Shown here piece after piece: positions 34,538 through 44,104 of a DNA stretch of 64,000 nt (position 1 is its first letter; every line of letters starts with the position of its first letter). The DNA is taken from the NCBI RefSeq assembly GCF_012222825.1, contig NZ_CP038017.1, forward strand, positions 434,001 through 498,000, in the 5' to 3' direction. The notes under the pieces were generated by a model. That model worked only from the letters and a program-made list of their open reading frames with translations. It ran no database searches and had not been told where the DNA came from. A program made the translations under genes and the position numbers. Origin of the DNA: Allofrancisella frigidaquae. GTDB taxonomy: Bacteria; Pseudomonadota; Gammaproteobacteria; Francisellales; Francisellaceae.

Positions 34538-34987
34538 TCATTGTATTTTTATTAACTGAAATTCAGCATCTTGCCCTTCATATTTAATGGGGCCTACTGG
34601 AAAAATATTAAAATATTTATTATTATCATCACAACTGTCCGTGTAACATAAAGCTACTTTTTTGCCACGTACCTTAAAAAATAAGTAGCTATATCCAATC
34701 GCAGGGTCAAAAACATCTATCTCTGCTTCTTTTTCTTGGGTTGTTTTATTTAATATTGGAAACTGAACTTTCTCATCAGTAAAAAGTGTGTTACATTGCA
34801 CAACAAGGTGAATGCTGTCCGAGTCGCCAGTTCTGCAATTTCCACTTCCTCCATGAGGCTGAAATGCCTTACCTATATAATATTGCTGTTGTAATACAGG
34901 AGATAAGTATACCACATATGCTATTGTTGCATTACATAAGTAAGGAACTAAAATTAAAGGCAACGTTAACAGGATTTTTTTAAACAT
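34538..34987 (-). CDS. small secreted protein of unknown function
   Basis: A 149-residue protein with a good Sec signal peptide (hydrophobic core residues 6-17, cleavage likely after CNA at about residue 19). The mature part has four cysteines (in GNCRTG, VQCNTL, ALCYTDSCDD), consistent with two disulfides, and beta-rich stretches. No family is recognised. It lies between the TcdA/B-like gene (convergent) and the chitinase gene (same strand, 190 bp away), within the accessory-looking block. A secreted colonisation or competition factor is conceivable but unsupported. Confidence 0.68.
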   Translation of the reverse strand: MFKKILLTLPLILVPYLCNATIAYVVYLSPVLQQQYYIGKAFQPHGGSGNCRTGDSDSIHLVVQCNTLFTDEKVQFPILNKTTQEKEAEIDVFDPAIGYSYLFFKVRGKKVALCYTDSCDDNNKYFNIFPVGPIKYEGQDAEFQLIKIQ

Positions 34988-35180
34988 AATGAAGATACCG
35001 GTCGTTGATACATTTTAGTGTAAAAATAATCTGTTAAAAACGTATAATCAATAGTTTTATAGCAAACTGGTTGTATGGTTGCAATATCTAGATTAATTTC
35101 ATAAAAGAAATATTTTAGAACATTTTTAAGAATATAAGATAAATTTTAGTTTTAGATAATAGATTCAAAGCTAGTTAAGC

Positions 35181-37712
35181 TTAGTTATAAGCTACGTCTT
35201 TAACGCCATCAACCCAAGTCCATCCTTGGTAAGAGTCTGAATTTAGGATCCAGGTCATCACGCCACCGTACTGGTTGTATTTTTCAAGATCCCCATCTGT
35301 TATATCTTTAGTGATATCAGCAGGGTTATACAAACCTACACCAGAACATGATGCATCAGCTAAACAAGCGCCTTGTATATAAGCAGCCTCTGTAACAGAT
35401 GGATCTTTATAATCTGGAACACCAAGGACTATTTTTGTTTCTTTTGGTACATAGAAAGCATCTTCTGTGATTCCAGGCATTTTATCACGAGTTTCTGGAC
35501 TTAGTAAATTAAACGTCATGCTTAAGAAACCAACATCATATCCTTTTTTACCACCAAAGTTTGCACCACCATATTGATTATACGTTTGTATAAACACAGC
35601 ATCAAATTGGGCGTCATCCATGAATTGTTGGGTATACATGGCTTCAGCAAATTTTGCACTACCACTTGCCCATTGGCCAGTACCGTACCATCCGTTAATT
35701 TGGGGTGCAGCAGTTAAAAATGGCGTTTTACCTGTTATAGACATATATTCAGCTTTCATGGCATTAATATACGCTATAAAGTTAGCCTCTTTCTCAGCTC
35801 CATTTGTAGGATGCTCAACATCGACATCAAGACCGTCAAAACCATTGTCTGCTAAGAATTTACCCATAGCTTTACCAGTTCCTGCCGCATCATTATTCAT
35901 ATCAGGCGTAAAGTAATTTACTCCACCACCAATAGAAAGTAAAGATATGCCCCCATTGTCATGAATAATTTTTTGTTGCTCAGGAATTCTAGCTTTCATA
36001 TCATCAGTGAATTGTGTGTATCCAACCCCATTAATATCGATTTGTTTTCCTTCAACAGTGCCATGAAAATCTTGTCCTGCAAATGCATAAACTATAACAT
36101 TATATCCACGTTTCATTGCTTCTGTAATCATTTCATTTGTTGTATCTGGCTGACTATACCATGGTGCATCATAACCTCTAACGTAACCGACTATTACTCG
36201 ATCAGGCCATTCTGACGTTGGAGCCTCAGAATATTTTATAGTTATATCCAGACTATCCTGATCAGCCACAAAAGAGTTAGGACTTATATTAGCCTTATAT
36301 CCAGAGATTTTATCAGCAGTTACAGTCCAAGTATTACCATCTTTTGGTAATTGCTCAGTATAAACACCACTAGCGTTAACCTTTAGTTGTTGAGAATCAC
36401 CATTACTACTTGTGAATTTTAAAGTAGTCTCTTTACCTTTTGGTAGATCAGTAACAGTAATATTTACAGCTTCTGTTGGGATTTCTTCTGATGTAAATTG
36501 TAATTGTGCTTCTGACTTATTAAAGCTATAGACTACTACTTCAGTAGGTTCTGATACGTACGCTCTGCCATCATAAGTAAAGTCTTTAGCCGTAATTGTA
36601 TATTTAACACCTTCAGTAGATGCAGGTAAGTCATCAATAACTGTTGGAGAAGTGAAATTTACGGTACCTTCTGAAGCGACATTTCCAGCTTCATCCTTAA
36701 CTACATAATCTACAGCTTTTGAAACGCTTCTGTCTGCAGAGGCTATTAAGTTTATAGATCCTACTTGTGCTTGTTCATAACTTATTGCGATGTTTTTAGT
36801 TTCACCTTTAGCTATAGAGAAGTTATTAGGAGTTGCAGTACCACGGCTGGAACCGATAGAGCTAACAGAAACTTTTAATTCTCCTGCAGGGACTTTAAGG
36901 TCAACAGAAGAGTTCCAATTAACATTTTTCTCAGCTACTTTAGTGTTATTTTTATCAAATACAGTTACAGTAGGTAAAGAAGAGTCAGTAACAAAGGCAG
37001 GCTTTGCTGGTATAGTAATAGTAAGAGTAGCTTTTTCTTTAGCAGGATCTTCACCTACTAGTTTCCAAGGTCCCCATTCTCCAGAAGTTTCAGGGTTGTT
37101 ACCTTGCGTCCACCATTTAGCCTCGTATATAGAGTTGTTATATGTTACTTGGTCACCTGCAGTATAAACAGCAGAAGGATCCCAGGCTTTTATACCTGGA
37201 GTAGGTTCAGGAGCAGGTTTTGCGGTATAAGTTAACGCAATAGTTGTAGTTGTAGCAGAAACTGTTACTGTAGAAGGAGAAATAGTACCTTCATCACCTT
37301 TAAGTTTAACAGTATAAGTTTCTGAGCCATCTTTTGGATATTCTAAAGTAACTTTACCATTTGAAACAGTAAAAGTACCTTTTGGACTTACAAAATCGAT
37401 ATCAGCCGTAGTAGGAAGTTGACCTTGAATAGAAACATTTGCTGTAACCTTTTCAGCTGGAGTTGGACTTGGACCAGGACCTGTCTCATCCCAAGCATCA
37501 GCACCATATATACCAGAAGGTCTATACGCAGCTGATTTACACCAACCTTCATATGGCCAAGGTTTACATTTATAAGTTTTGCCTTGATCAGTTACAATAG
37601 TACCTGCAGAGTAGCTACTTAGGTCAGAAGTAGACCAAGCTTCAGTAGCAAAAGCTGAAGACCCCATTAGGCTTAAGGTTACTATTGAGATTAATTTTCT
37701 TTTTATATTCAT
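35181..37712 (-). CDS. secreted modular chitinase (GH18)
   Basis: An 843-residue exported enzyme that hydrolyses chitin. A Sec signal peptide (about 1-22) is followed by a CBM5/12-like module (AWSTSDLSSYSAGTIVTDQG..., about 24-62), a beta-sandwich domain, a second CBM5/12 module (AWDPSAVYTAGDQVTYNN, about 175-215), two or three further Ig-like domains, and a C-terminal GH18 barrel (about 505-840). The catalytic DxxDxDxE motif is D626, D629, D631 and E633. It resembles Francisella chitinases, which are exported by a type II/type IV pilus-like route. AAGGAG lies before the ATG. Family assignment is firm; exact substrate range is inferred. Confidence 0.93.
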   Translation of the reverse strand: MNIKRKLISIVTLSLMGSSAFATEAWSTSDLSSYSAGTIVTDQGKTYKCKPWPYEGWCKSAAYRPSGIYGADAWDETGPGPSPTPAEKVTANVSIQGQLPTTADIDFVSPKGTFTVSNGKVTLEYPKDGSETYTVKLKGDEGTISPSTVTVSATTTTIALTYTAKPAPEPTPGIKAWDPSAVYTAGDQVTYNNSIYEAKWWTQGNNPETSGEWGPWKLVGEDPAKEKATLTITIPAKPAFVTDSSLPTVTVFDKNNTKVAEKNVNWNSSVDLKVPAGELKVSVSSIGSSRGTATPNNFSIAKGETKNIAISYEQAQVGSINLIASADRSVSKAVDYVVKDEAGNVASEGTVNFTSPTVIDDLPASTEGVKYTITAKDFTYDGRAYVSEPTEVVVYSFNKSEAQLQFTSEEIPTEAVNITVTDLPKGKETTLKFTSSNGDSQQLKVNASGVYTEQLPKDGNTWTVTADKISGYKANISPNSFVADQDSLDITIKYSEAPTSEWPDRVIVGYVRGYDAPWYSQPDTTNEMITEAMKRGYNVIVYAFAGQDFHGTVEGKQIDINGVGYTQFTDDMKARIPEQQKIIHDNGGISLLSIGGGVNYFTPDMNNDAAGTGKAMGKFLADNGFDGLDVDVEHPTNGAEKEANFIAYINAMKAEYMSITGKTPFLTAAPQINGWYGTGQWASGSAKFAEAMYTQQFMDDAQFDAVFIQTYNQYGGANFGGKKGYDVGFLSMTFNLLSPETRDKMPGITEDAFYVPKETKIVLGVPDYKDPSVTEAAYIQGACLADASCSGVGLYNPADITKDITDGDLEKYNQYGGVMTWILNSDSYQGWTWVDGVKDVAYN

Positions 37713-38088
37713 ATTTTTCTCCTTAGTTTTAACATAAACAATTATGTTTACTGACTATGATTATAACTATAAGTCAATAGATTTGGTAGGTGTGTAATTA
37801 ATAGTCACTAGTTAAAATTAATTAGTAATATTTGGGTTGTTAGAAAATAATACCAATTCCAATACATATTATTACTTTCTAACTTTGTATTTCATACCTA
37901 ATTTAATCCTTTAATATTTACCAATAGCCACTGTTATAGCCTGCACATCAAAAACTTAAATTAGTCATAAACTCCTTTGTGATAAATGCACCAATTTATG
38001 TTGGAATTGGTATAATATAATAAAACAGTACAAGCTAAAAAAATTTAAAGCCTAACTAAGAAAATATTTTGTAAAGGAGTTTAGGTGT
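37713..38088. other. 376-bp intergenic region with nested inverted repeats
   Basis: It holds the chitinase upstream region and a nested repeat structure at 37839-38012 (see the separate repeat entry). No coding potential. The last 70 bp form the leader of the CHMI-like gene, with AAAGGAG before its GTG/ATG region. Confidence 0.5.
37839..38012. repeat. MITE-like nested inverted repeats
   Basis: TACCAATTCCAA (37851-37862) is perfectly inverted at 38001-38012 (TTGGAATTGGTA). The left copy lies inside a second dyad: GTTAGAAAATAATA (37839-37852) pairs with TATTATTACTTTCTAAC (37867-37883) with one mismatch. The 174-bp span has no ORF, so a miniature mobile element or structured RNA is possible. 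Confidence 0.5.
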
Positions 38089-38436
38089 ATGCCACATATA
38101 ATAGTAGAAGTTTCGCAAAAATTTGATAAACAAATTGTTAATAACATTATTCAAAAAGCACAAGAATATTTGATAAATAGTCTACCTACTAAACTAGAAA
38201 CTTTTAAAAATAGAGTTTATGTTTATGATAGTTGTATGGTTGGAGGTTTAGCTTCTGAAGAACTAATACATTTGACCATAAAGGTTCTATCTGGACGTAA
38301 ACAAGAGCATTTAGTCAATATAGCAAATCAATTAAGGTTGCTGTTAGTTAAATACTTAGACGCAATAAGTCTAGGAATTAAGAATTATACTCTGACCATT
38401 GAAATCTTAGAACTTCCTCCAGCCTACGTTAGTTAA
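38089..38436 (+). CDS. CHMI-like tautomerase-superfamily protein
   Basis: A 115-residue protein resembling 5-carboxymethyl-2-hydroxymuconate isomerase. It keeps the catalytic N-terminal proline after Met (MPHIIVE) and the family pattern RVYVYDSC...ELIHLTIKVLSGRKQEHLVNIANQLRLLL. The rest of the homoprotocatechuate pathway is absent nearby, so its actual substrate is unknown; such orphan CHMI proteins are common. It precedes, on the same strand, an MFS transporter gene 86 bp away. Confidence 0.82.
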   Translation: MPHIIVEVSQKFDKQIVNNIIQKAQEYLINSLPTKLETFKNRVYVYDSCMVGGLASEELIHLTIKVLSGRKQEHLVNIANQLRLLLVKYLDAISLGIKNYTLTIEILELPPAYVS

Positions 38437-38522
38437 CTTGAACAATTTAGGTTATTTAGGAGTTTCTTTATACCCTCTAATGGATTAATATGATTTTTTA
38501 ATGCTAGATTTTAGTTTATACT

Positions 38523-39749
38523 ATGAATAAATATAAAAAATTACTTTTTTCAAGCCTTGGTTCTGCTTTCGAGTATTATGATTTGGCTATATATTCCGTT
38601 TTTGCAGTTGCAATAGGGGAGAAATTTTTTGATAAAGATAATACTATTAGTAGCACACTAATGGTGTTTTTAGTTTACGTAGTAGGCTATTTGGTAAGAC
38701 CATTTGGTGCTTGGATATTTGGTTATATAGCAGATAAAAGAGGCAGAGCTTTTATTTTAAAGTTAAACATGATTTTATTATTTTGCTCAACTTTATTATT
38801 AGCTATTTTACCAGGAGTTCAAAGTATAGGAATTTGGGCGACATTATTTTTTGTTACATTACGATGTATCCAAGCTATGGCTATAGGTGCAGAAATTCCA
38901 GTAGCTATAATATTTAGTATAGAGAATTACCCTAAGAGACAAGGTTTAGTAACAGGAATTATTTTTTCTTGCCTAAGCTTTGGTATTATGATGACAACAG
39001 TAGTTCTCTTTATAGTAACTAACTACACAAGTGATCATTTTGTAAAAGAATATGGCTGGCGAATAGGATTTTTAATAGGAGCAATATTTACGTTTACTTT
39101 GTTCTTTCTAAGAAAAGGTATAGTCGATGATCATTTACCAAAGCTTACTATAAATTTAAATAACCAAAATACTAGCTTACTATCATTTGTTGCTAAGGTT
39201 GTAGTAGGTATGATGCTGGTAGCGTGTATTGCTATGTTAACAACACAGCTTTATATGTTTTTACCGTCATTTTACCAAATGTATTTAACTTCAAAAGTAG
39301 AGCTGGCAAACTTACTTCTAATAGGTTCTATCATAATGACTATTAGCTGTATAGTAGGTGGTTTTATAAGTGACTATATGTCAAAAGAAAAACTAATGGG
39401 TATATTGATCATTATAAGCATATCCCTTGCTCCTATTTTTTATAAAAACATACTTGATGGTAAGAGTATATATTTATGTTTTATAATTTTATCAATTGTT
39501 ATGGGATTTTTTGCCTCTACATATAATGTGATAATTGTTAATTATTTTAATTTTGATTATAGAGGTAGAGGACTTGGTTTAGCTTATAACCTTGGGTATT
39601 TAGTATTTTCTGCGGGGATCCCAGCTTTTACGATATTTCTAATCTCCGAGACAAAATTATTATTGATACCAGCATACTTAATAGTTTTTGCAGGTGTAGT
39701 TTCGCTTATAGGCTTAGTAGCTTCAAGTAAATTTATCAAAAAGGTTTAA
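38523..39749 (+). CDS. MFS transporter (metabolite:H+ symporter, ProP-like)
   Basis: A 408-residue permease with 12 predicted helices. The N-terminal SSLGSAFEYYDLAIYSVFAVAIGEKFF segment and the RPFGAWIFGYIADKRGR loop 2-3 motif identify the MHS (ProP/ShiA/KgtP) branch of the MFS. Compared with classical members the N-terminal tail is short. Francisella-type genomes carry many such phagosomal-transporter-like and MHS permeases. The substrate is not predictable. The 3' end overlaps the convergent dgt gene by 14 bp. Confidence 0.88.
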   Translation: MNKYKKLLFSSLGSAFEYYDLAIYSVFAVAIGEKFFDKDNTISSTLMVFLVYVVGYLVRPFGAWIFGYIADKRGRAFILKLNMILLFCSTLLLAILPGVQSIGIWATLFFVTLRCIQAMAIGAEIPVAIIFSIENYPKRQGLVTGIIFSCLSFGIMMTTVVLFIVTNYTSDHFVKEYGWRIGFLIGAIFTFTLFFLRKGIVDDHLPKLTINLNNQNTSLLSFVAKVVVGMMLVACIAMLTTQLYMFLPSFYQMYLTSKVELANLLLIGSIIMTISCIVGGFISDYMSKEKLMGILIIISISLAPIFYKNILDGKSIYLCFIILSIVMGFFASTYNVIIVNYFNFDYRGRGLGLAYNLGYLVFSAGIPAFTIFLISETKLLLIPAYLIVFAGVVSLIGLVASSKFIKKV

Positions 39750-41058
39750 ATATCATCGCAGAAGGGTCAGATTTGAACTGGTTATAAAGTTCTATAATAT
39801 ATCTATCTGTCATAGATGATATATAGTCGCTTATAATTCTAGCCTTTTGGTGAGTGCTTTTTGCGTTGTAGAAAATAGCTCCGATATCGTCAGGCAATAG
39901 ACTATCGTTAGGAGTTGACTCAATCAGAATATCAAAAATTTCTGAAATTATTTCTCTACCTCTATAACGTAGGATATTTAGCTTTGGTGATTTTATTATT
40001 TTAAATAAAATATATTTTTTAAGCACTTCAACTTGTTTTCTAACTTGATCATCCAAATAAACTTTTGAAATAATAGGAATACTTTTGTTTAAATCTAATT
40101 TGATATTTTGAATGCAGTTATTCACTAGCTTTGATGTTAATTTTGTTCGTAGAAGACTATTGTTTGCTATATTTTTAGAAATCCTGTAGATATCTCTACT
40201 ATCTGCTTTAAAGTCAATATAATTTGAAAAAATATCTTTTAATATTTCCTTAATTTCACTGGCTGTAATTTCTAAATCTTCAGGCATTGCAGCTAGGATT
40301 TTTTGTAGCAGTTTATCATCGATGCTAGCCATAGATAGTGGGTCAATAAAGCCGCCTTTAAGTGCATCTTCAACATCATAAGTTGAGTAAGCAATATCAT
40401 CGGCAACATCCATTATATAGCATTCTATGGTTTTAAAAGGTTGGTTTAGTTCAGTGGTATATGGTTCTAGGAGTTTTTGCTTTATATCCTCAACTAACTT
40501 AACTTCTTCGTTATAGTATCCTTTAGTTAGAACACCTAATTCACTAATAGGAGGTATTAAACAGTCATATTTTATAGTAGCAGCTAGAGTCCTATACGTT
40601 AGATTTAAGCCAAAGCTTTGTTTTTGGTCTACATCTTTTTTTGCTGTATGGGAGATTAATCTAAGTGTTTGGGCATTGCTTTCAAAGCCACCGAAATTCT
40701 GCATTTTTTTATTTAGGGCTATTTCTCCATTATGACCAAATGGTGGATGACCTATATCATGACAAAGAGCAGCCGTTTCTATGAGATCGTAGTCTAAATT
40801 CAGACCATGTTCAGAATTTAGTTTAACTGCTATAGATTTTGCTATTTGAGCAACCTCTAGAGAGTGAGTTAACCTATTTCTAAAAAAATCATTTTCAAAG
40901 TTTGGAAAAATTTGTGTTTTCGCTTGTAGTCTTCTAAATGATGATGAGTGCACGACTCTAGCATAATCTCTTCTAAATGGGGAGAAATGTTCTTTATAAG
41001 ATACATTATTATCTTGTCTTAGATAATCGTTTTTATGATATAGATTTACAGCTTCCAT
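39736..41058 (-). CDS. dgt: deoxyguanosinetriphosphate triphosphohydrolase
   Basis: Dgt hydrolyses dGTP to deoxyguanosine and triphosphate. The 440-residue protein shows the N-terminal PFRRDYARVVHSSSFRRLQAKTQIF signature of bacterial dGTPases and the HD motif: H65 in RLTHSLEVAQIA, and H100-D101 in ALCHDIGHPPFGHNGE. The distal aspartate lies in DVADDIAYSTYDVEDA. Length fits the shorter type-2 dGTPase group rather than the E. coli enzyme (505). It is followed in transcription by the overlapping 3' end of the MFS gene. Confidence 0.93.
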   Translation of the reverse strand: MEAVNLYHKNDYLRQDNNVSYKEHFSPFRRDYARVVHSSSFRRLQAKTQIFPNFENDFFRNRLTHSLEVAQIAKSIAVKLNSEHGLNLDYDLIETAALCHDIGHPPFGHNGEIALNKKMQNFGGFESNAQTLRLISHTAKKDVDQKQSFGLNLTYRTLAATIKYDCLIPPISELGVLTKGYYNEEVKLVEDIKQKLLEPYTTELNQPFKTIECYIMDVADDIAYSTYDVEDALKGGFIDPLSMASIDDKLLQKILAAMPEDLEITASEIKEILKDIFSNYIDFKADSRDIYRISKNIANNSLLRTKLTSKLVNNCIQNIKLDLNKSIPIISKVYLDDQVRKQVEVLKKYILFKIIKSPKLNILRYRGREIISEIFDILIESTPNDSLLPDDIGAIFYNAKSTHQKARIISDYISSMTDRYIIELYNQFKSDPSAMIFKPF

Positions 41059-41285
41059 ATTTTTTGAGGATTAGCTAAATTGTGTAGTAATTATATACCT
41101 TTTGAACTTTTATCTCTATTAATTGCAAATATTAGCTACCAAGTGTTTATTGGTTATATTATAATCTAATCCTTATAGTTTATTATGCAAATTAAAAATA
41201 AATTTATTTTAAAATATAATTTAATAACGAAGTATCAATTTGCAGAGAGTGTTACAAAACCTAATTATGCATTTTAGGAGTAAGT

Positions 41286-42602
41286 ATGCAATTAAAAATT
41301 TTTGAAATATATCAAAGTGATAATTTTTCATTAAAATATGAAATAATAGGAGGGGTGACTACTTTTTTGTCTATGTTGTACATAGTAGTAGTTAACCCAA
41401 TTATATTATCACATGCGGGTATACCTTTTAGTGGAGCACTTACAGCAACAGTACTAGTGTCCTTTGTAAGTTGTTTACTGATGGGAATTTTTAGTAATAG
41501 TCCTATAGCTGTCGCACCTGGTATGGGAATAAATGCTTTTTTCACCTACGCGATCGTGCAAAATATGCAGGTTAGCTGGCAGATCGCTTTAGGTATTGTA
41601 TTTTGGTCAGGAATAATTTTTACATTTTTATCAATGATAAACTTAAGAGCTTTGATCGTTAAAGCAATTCCTTGCCAAGTACGCTATGCTGTGGTTTGTG
41701 GTATTGGTTTGTTAATAGCTGTAGTGGGGTTAAAAGCTGCAAATGTTTTAGCACCTAACCCTGAAAACCTTATAGAAATGGCAGACCTAAATGTTTCTTT
41801 TATACTATTTTTAGTAGGACTGTTAGTTACAGGTGTATTGATTTATTATGGTTACACAGGAGCCCTTATTATTGGGATAATTGGAGTAACAGTAATTTAT
41901 TTTAGCTTAAGCTTTTTATTCCCTAGTTTGGGGTTGCAAGCTAAATTTAATGGTTTTATAGCTATGCCAGATTTTTCAACGTTTGGTCAGTTAGATTTAG
42001 TAAATTCACTTTCTATTGCTTTTTGGCCAGCAATATTTGCATTTTTATTTACTACTATGTTTGATAGTTTGGCCGGTATCATCGGAGTATGTGAGGTAGG
42101 TAATTTATTAGATGAAAAGGGCGACCCTAAAAATTTAAAAGAAATATTAACAGTTGATGGGTTAGCAGGAGTATTTTCCGGTATCTTTGGTACAAGTTCA
42201 GCTATTTCATATATTGAATCAGCAACAGGAATAAAAAGTGGGGCGAGAACTGGTGTAAGTGCAATAATAATAGGTTTTTTATTTTTACCTTTTTTATTTC
42301 TTTCACCTTTATTATCACTAGTTCCATCGGTGGCAACAGCACCAGTATTATTTATCGTTGGTATCTATATGATGAAACTTATTGGAAATATTAAATGGCA
42401 ACAAATCGAAGAGGCTATACCTGCACTTATAACAATATTAATTATTCCTCTTACTAGTTCAATTACCCATGGGATGATTTTAGGTTTATTACTATGGAGT
42501 TTCTTTAGAGCACTTGTAGGTAAAATCAAAGATATTAGTAATACTCTAATTGTGTTAAATATTCTTTCTATAGGTTTATTAATTATAGAGACCATTTTTT
42601 AG
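41286..42602 (+). CDS. NCS2-family purine (adenine/guanine/hypoxanthine) permease
   Basis: A 438-residue membrane protein with 12-14 helices. AzgA-subfamily motifs are visible: GGVTTFLSMLYIVVVNPIILS (near residue 22), NSPIAVAPGMGINAFFTYAI, and the later FDSLAGIIGVCEVGNLLDEKGDPKN with GTSSAISYIESATGIKSGARTG. This is the AzgA/AdeP group of purine:H+ symporters. AGGAG lies 5 bp before the ATG. Single gene, with a 200-bp spacer to the PRC-barrel operon. Confidence 0.92.
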   Translation: MQLKIFEIYQSDNFSLKYEIIGGVTTFLSMLYIVVVNPIILSHAGIPFSGALTATVLVSFVSCLLMGIFSNSPIAVAPGMGINAFFTYAIVQNMQVSWQIALGIVFWSGIIFTFLSMINLRALIVKAIPCQVRYAVVCGIGLLIAVVGLKAANVLAPNPENLIEMADLNVSFILFLVGLLVTGVLIYYGYTGALIIGIIGVTVIYFSLSFLFPSLGLQAKFNGFIAMPDFSTFGQLDLVNSLSIAFWPAIFAFLFTTMFDSLAGIIGVCEVGNLLDEKGDPKNLKEILTVDGLAGVFSGIFGTSSAISYIESATGIKSGARTGVSAIIIGFLFLPFLFLSPLLSLVPSVATAPVLFIVGIYMMKLIGNIKWQQIEEAIPALITILIIPLTSSITHGMILGLLLWSFFRALVGKIKDISNTLIVLNILSIGLLIIETIF

Positions 42603-42754
42603 AAAGATCTTAAAAATTCATTTCCAAACGGTTTTTTAGCCACTAGCCACATACGTTATGAAATTTCCTGATTTTTATAACAAAAACACTGCAACCTTGG
42701 TGATATTTTTTGCTGTATAAATTTGAAATTATTTTTTGACACGTTAATATGAAG

Positions 42755-42778
42755 TTACCTTTTGACAACAAAAGGTAA
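42755..42778. promoter_or_regulatory. perfect palindrome before the PRC-barrel operon
   Basis: TTACCTTTTG and CAAAAGGTAA are perfect 10-bp inverted arms around ACAA. The palindrome overlaps TTGACA at 42762-42767, which stands 15 bp before TATAAA at 42783-42788, so it is placed like an operator over a -35 box. An alternative is an RNA hairpin in the leader. Confidence 0.55.
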
Positions 42779-42809
42779 GCAATATAAATAAAAAAGAAGG
42801 AGATAAATA

Positions 42810-43148
42810 ATGGGAAACTTAACATTATCAGCAAGCACATTGATAGGTGATAAAGTAGTTAATTATGATGGAGAAGATTTAGGCGATGTAAAAGAAATTA
42901 TGCTAAATCTTGAAACAGGAGAAGTAGCTTATATAGTCGTATCATTTGGCGGGTTCTTAGGAATAGGAGATAAATTGTTTGCTATTCCTCTAACAGCTTT
43001 TGAAATAGATACAGCTAATAAACAGTTTAAGCTTGATAAGTCAAAAGAAGATTTAGAAAAAGCTCCTGGTTTTGATAAAAATAATTGGCCAAAACCTGAC
43101 TCTTCTTATTGGACAGGAGATACCTTAGCAGAATTTTATAATCTCTAA
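42810..43148 (+). CDS. PRC-barrel domain protein
   Basis: A 112-residue protein with one PRC-barrel (residues about 8-80): LIGDKVVNYDGEDLGDVKEIMLNLETGEVAYIVVSFGGFLGIGDKLFAIPLTAF, the typical pattern of small soluble PRC-barrel proteins found with stress genes. A strong AAGGAG lies 6 bp before the ATG, and a perfect palindrome lies 32-55 bp upstream. It begins a PRC-barrel, SDR, ChaB series that in many bacteria is induced by stationary-phase or osmotic stress. The function is unknown. Confidence 0.87.
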   Translation: MGNLTLSASTLIGDKVVNYDGEDLGDVKEIMLNLETGEVAYIVVSFGGFLGIGDKLFAIPLTAFEIDTANKQFKLDKSKEDLEKAPGFDKNNWPKPDSSYWTGDTLAEFYNL

Positions 43149-43228
43149 TATCCTAGAAGGCTTACTAACTTCTCTAAGGCATTTTCTACAAATTTAAAAT
43201 CTTATTTTTTTTAAAAAAGGGGAATAAC

Positions 43229-44092
43229 ATGAAACAATCTGAAGAAAATATTCAAGAAGAGCAGCCCGGTTTAACTTCTAAGATGAAGATTAAACCTGTA
43301 CATATCTATAAAGGCTATAGTTCTGCAAATAAGCTTAAAGGTAAAGTTGCTCTTATTACAGGTGGTGATAGTGGGATAGGGAAAGCTGTGGCATTACATT
43401 TTGTAAAGGAGGGCGCAAAAGTTGCTTTTACTTATCACACTCGAGAAGAAGATGATGCTAGAAAGACTTTAGAAGAACTAAGAAAGATAGCTAACGCTAA
43501 AGATGATATATTAGCAGTAGAAATTGATGTTAAAGATAGTAGCCAATGCTATGAGTTTGTTGAAAAATCATACGAACATTTTGGAAGTATTGATGTGCTA
43601 GTGAATAATGCAGCTGTACAATTTCCTCAAAACGATTTCCTTGATATATCAGAAGAGCAGTTAAAAGAAACTTTTGAAACTAACTTTTATCACTATGTGT
43701 ATATGATAAAAGCAGCCTTAAAGCATATGCAAAAAGGAGCTAGCATAATAAATACTACCTCTGTTACTGCTTATAAAGGCAGGCCTGACTTAATCGACTA
43801 TTCTTCTACAAAAGGAGCTATTGTAGCACTTACACGTTCTTTAGCTAAAAATATAATTAAAAATGGTATAAGAGTAAACGCAGTAGCTCCAGGACCGGTG
43901 TGGACTCCTTTAATACCCTCAAGTTTTAGCAAAGAAAAAGTCAAAAATTTTGGAGAAAGTACTTTGCTAGATGAGCTAGCGCAACCTGCGGATATAGCTC
44001 CTGCTTATGTATTTCTTGCTAACGAGGTAGAGAGTAAATATTTCATCGGTCAAGTGCTTCATCCTAATGGTGGAGAGATCGTAAATGGTTAA
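43229..44092 (+). CDS. short-chain dehydrogenase/reductase (YghA-like)
   Basis: A 287-residue SDR of the YghA/GS39 type. It has the N-terminal extension QPGLTSKMKIKPVHIYKGY, the cofactor motif TGGDSGIGKAVA (glycines 45-51), NNAAVQFPQ, catalytic Y-x-x-x-K in DYSSTKGA, and the C-terminal ...FIGQVLHPNGGEIVNG tail. Such proteins are general-stress oxidoreductases with uncertain substrates. It is the middle of three genes on the same strand, with the ChaB gene 12 bp downstream. Confidence 0.9.
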   Translation: MKQSEENIQEEQPGLTSKMKIKPVHIYKGYSSANKLKGKVALITGGDSGIGKAVALHFVKEGAKVAFTYHTREEDDARKTLEELRKIANAKDDILAVEIDVKDSSQCYEFVEKSYEHFGSIDVLVNNAAVQFPQNDFLDISEEQLKETFETNFYHYVYMIKAALKHMQKGASIINTTSVTAYKGRPDLIDYSSTKGAIVALTRSLAKNIIKNGIRVNAVAPGPVWTPLIPSSFSKEKVKNFGESTLLDELAQPADIAPAYVFLANEVESKYFIGQVLHPNGGEIVNG

Positions 44093-44104
44093 GGGAGGAG
44101 TGAG

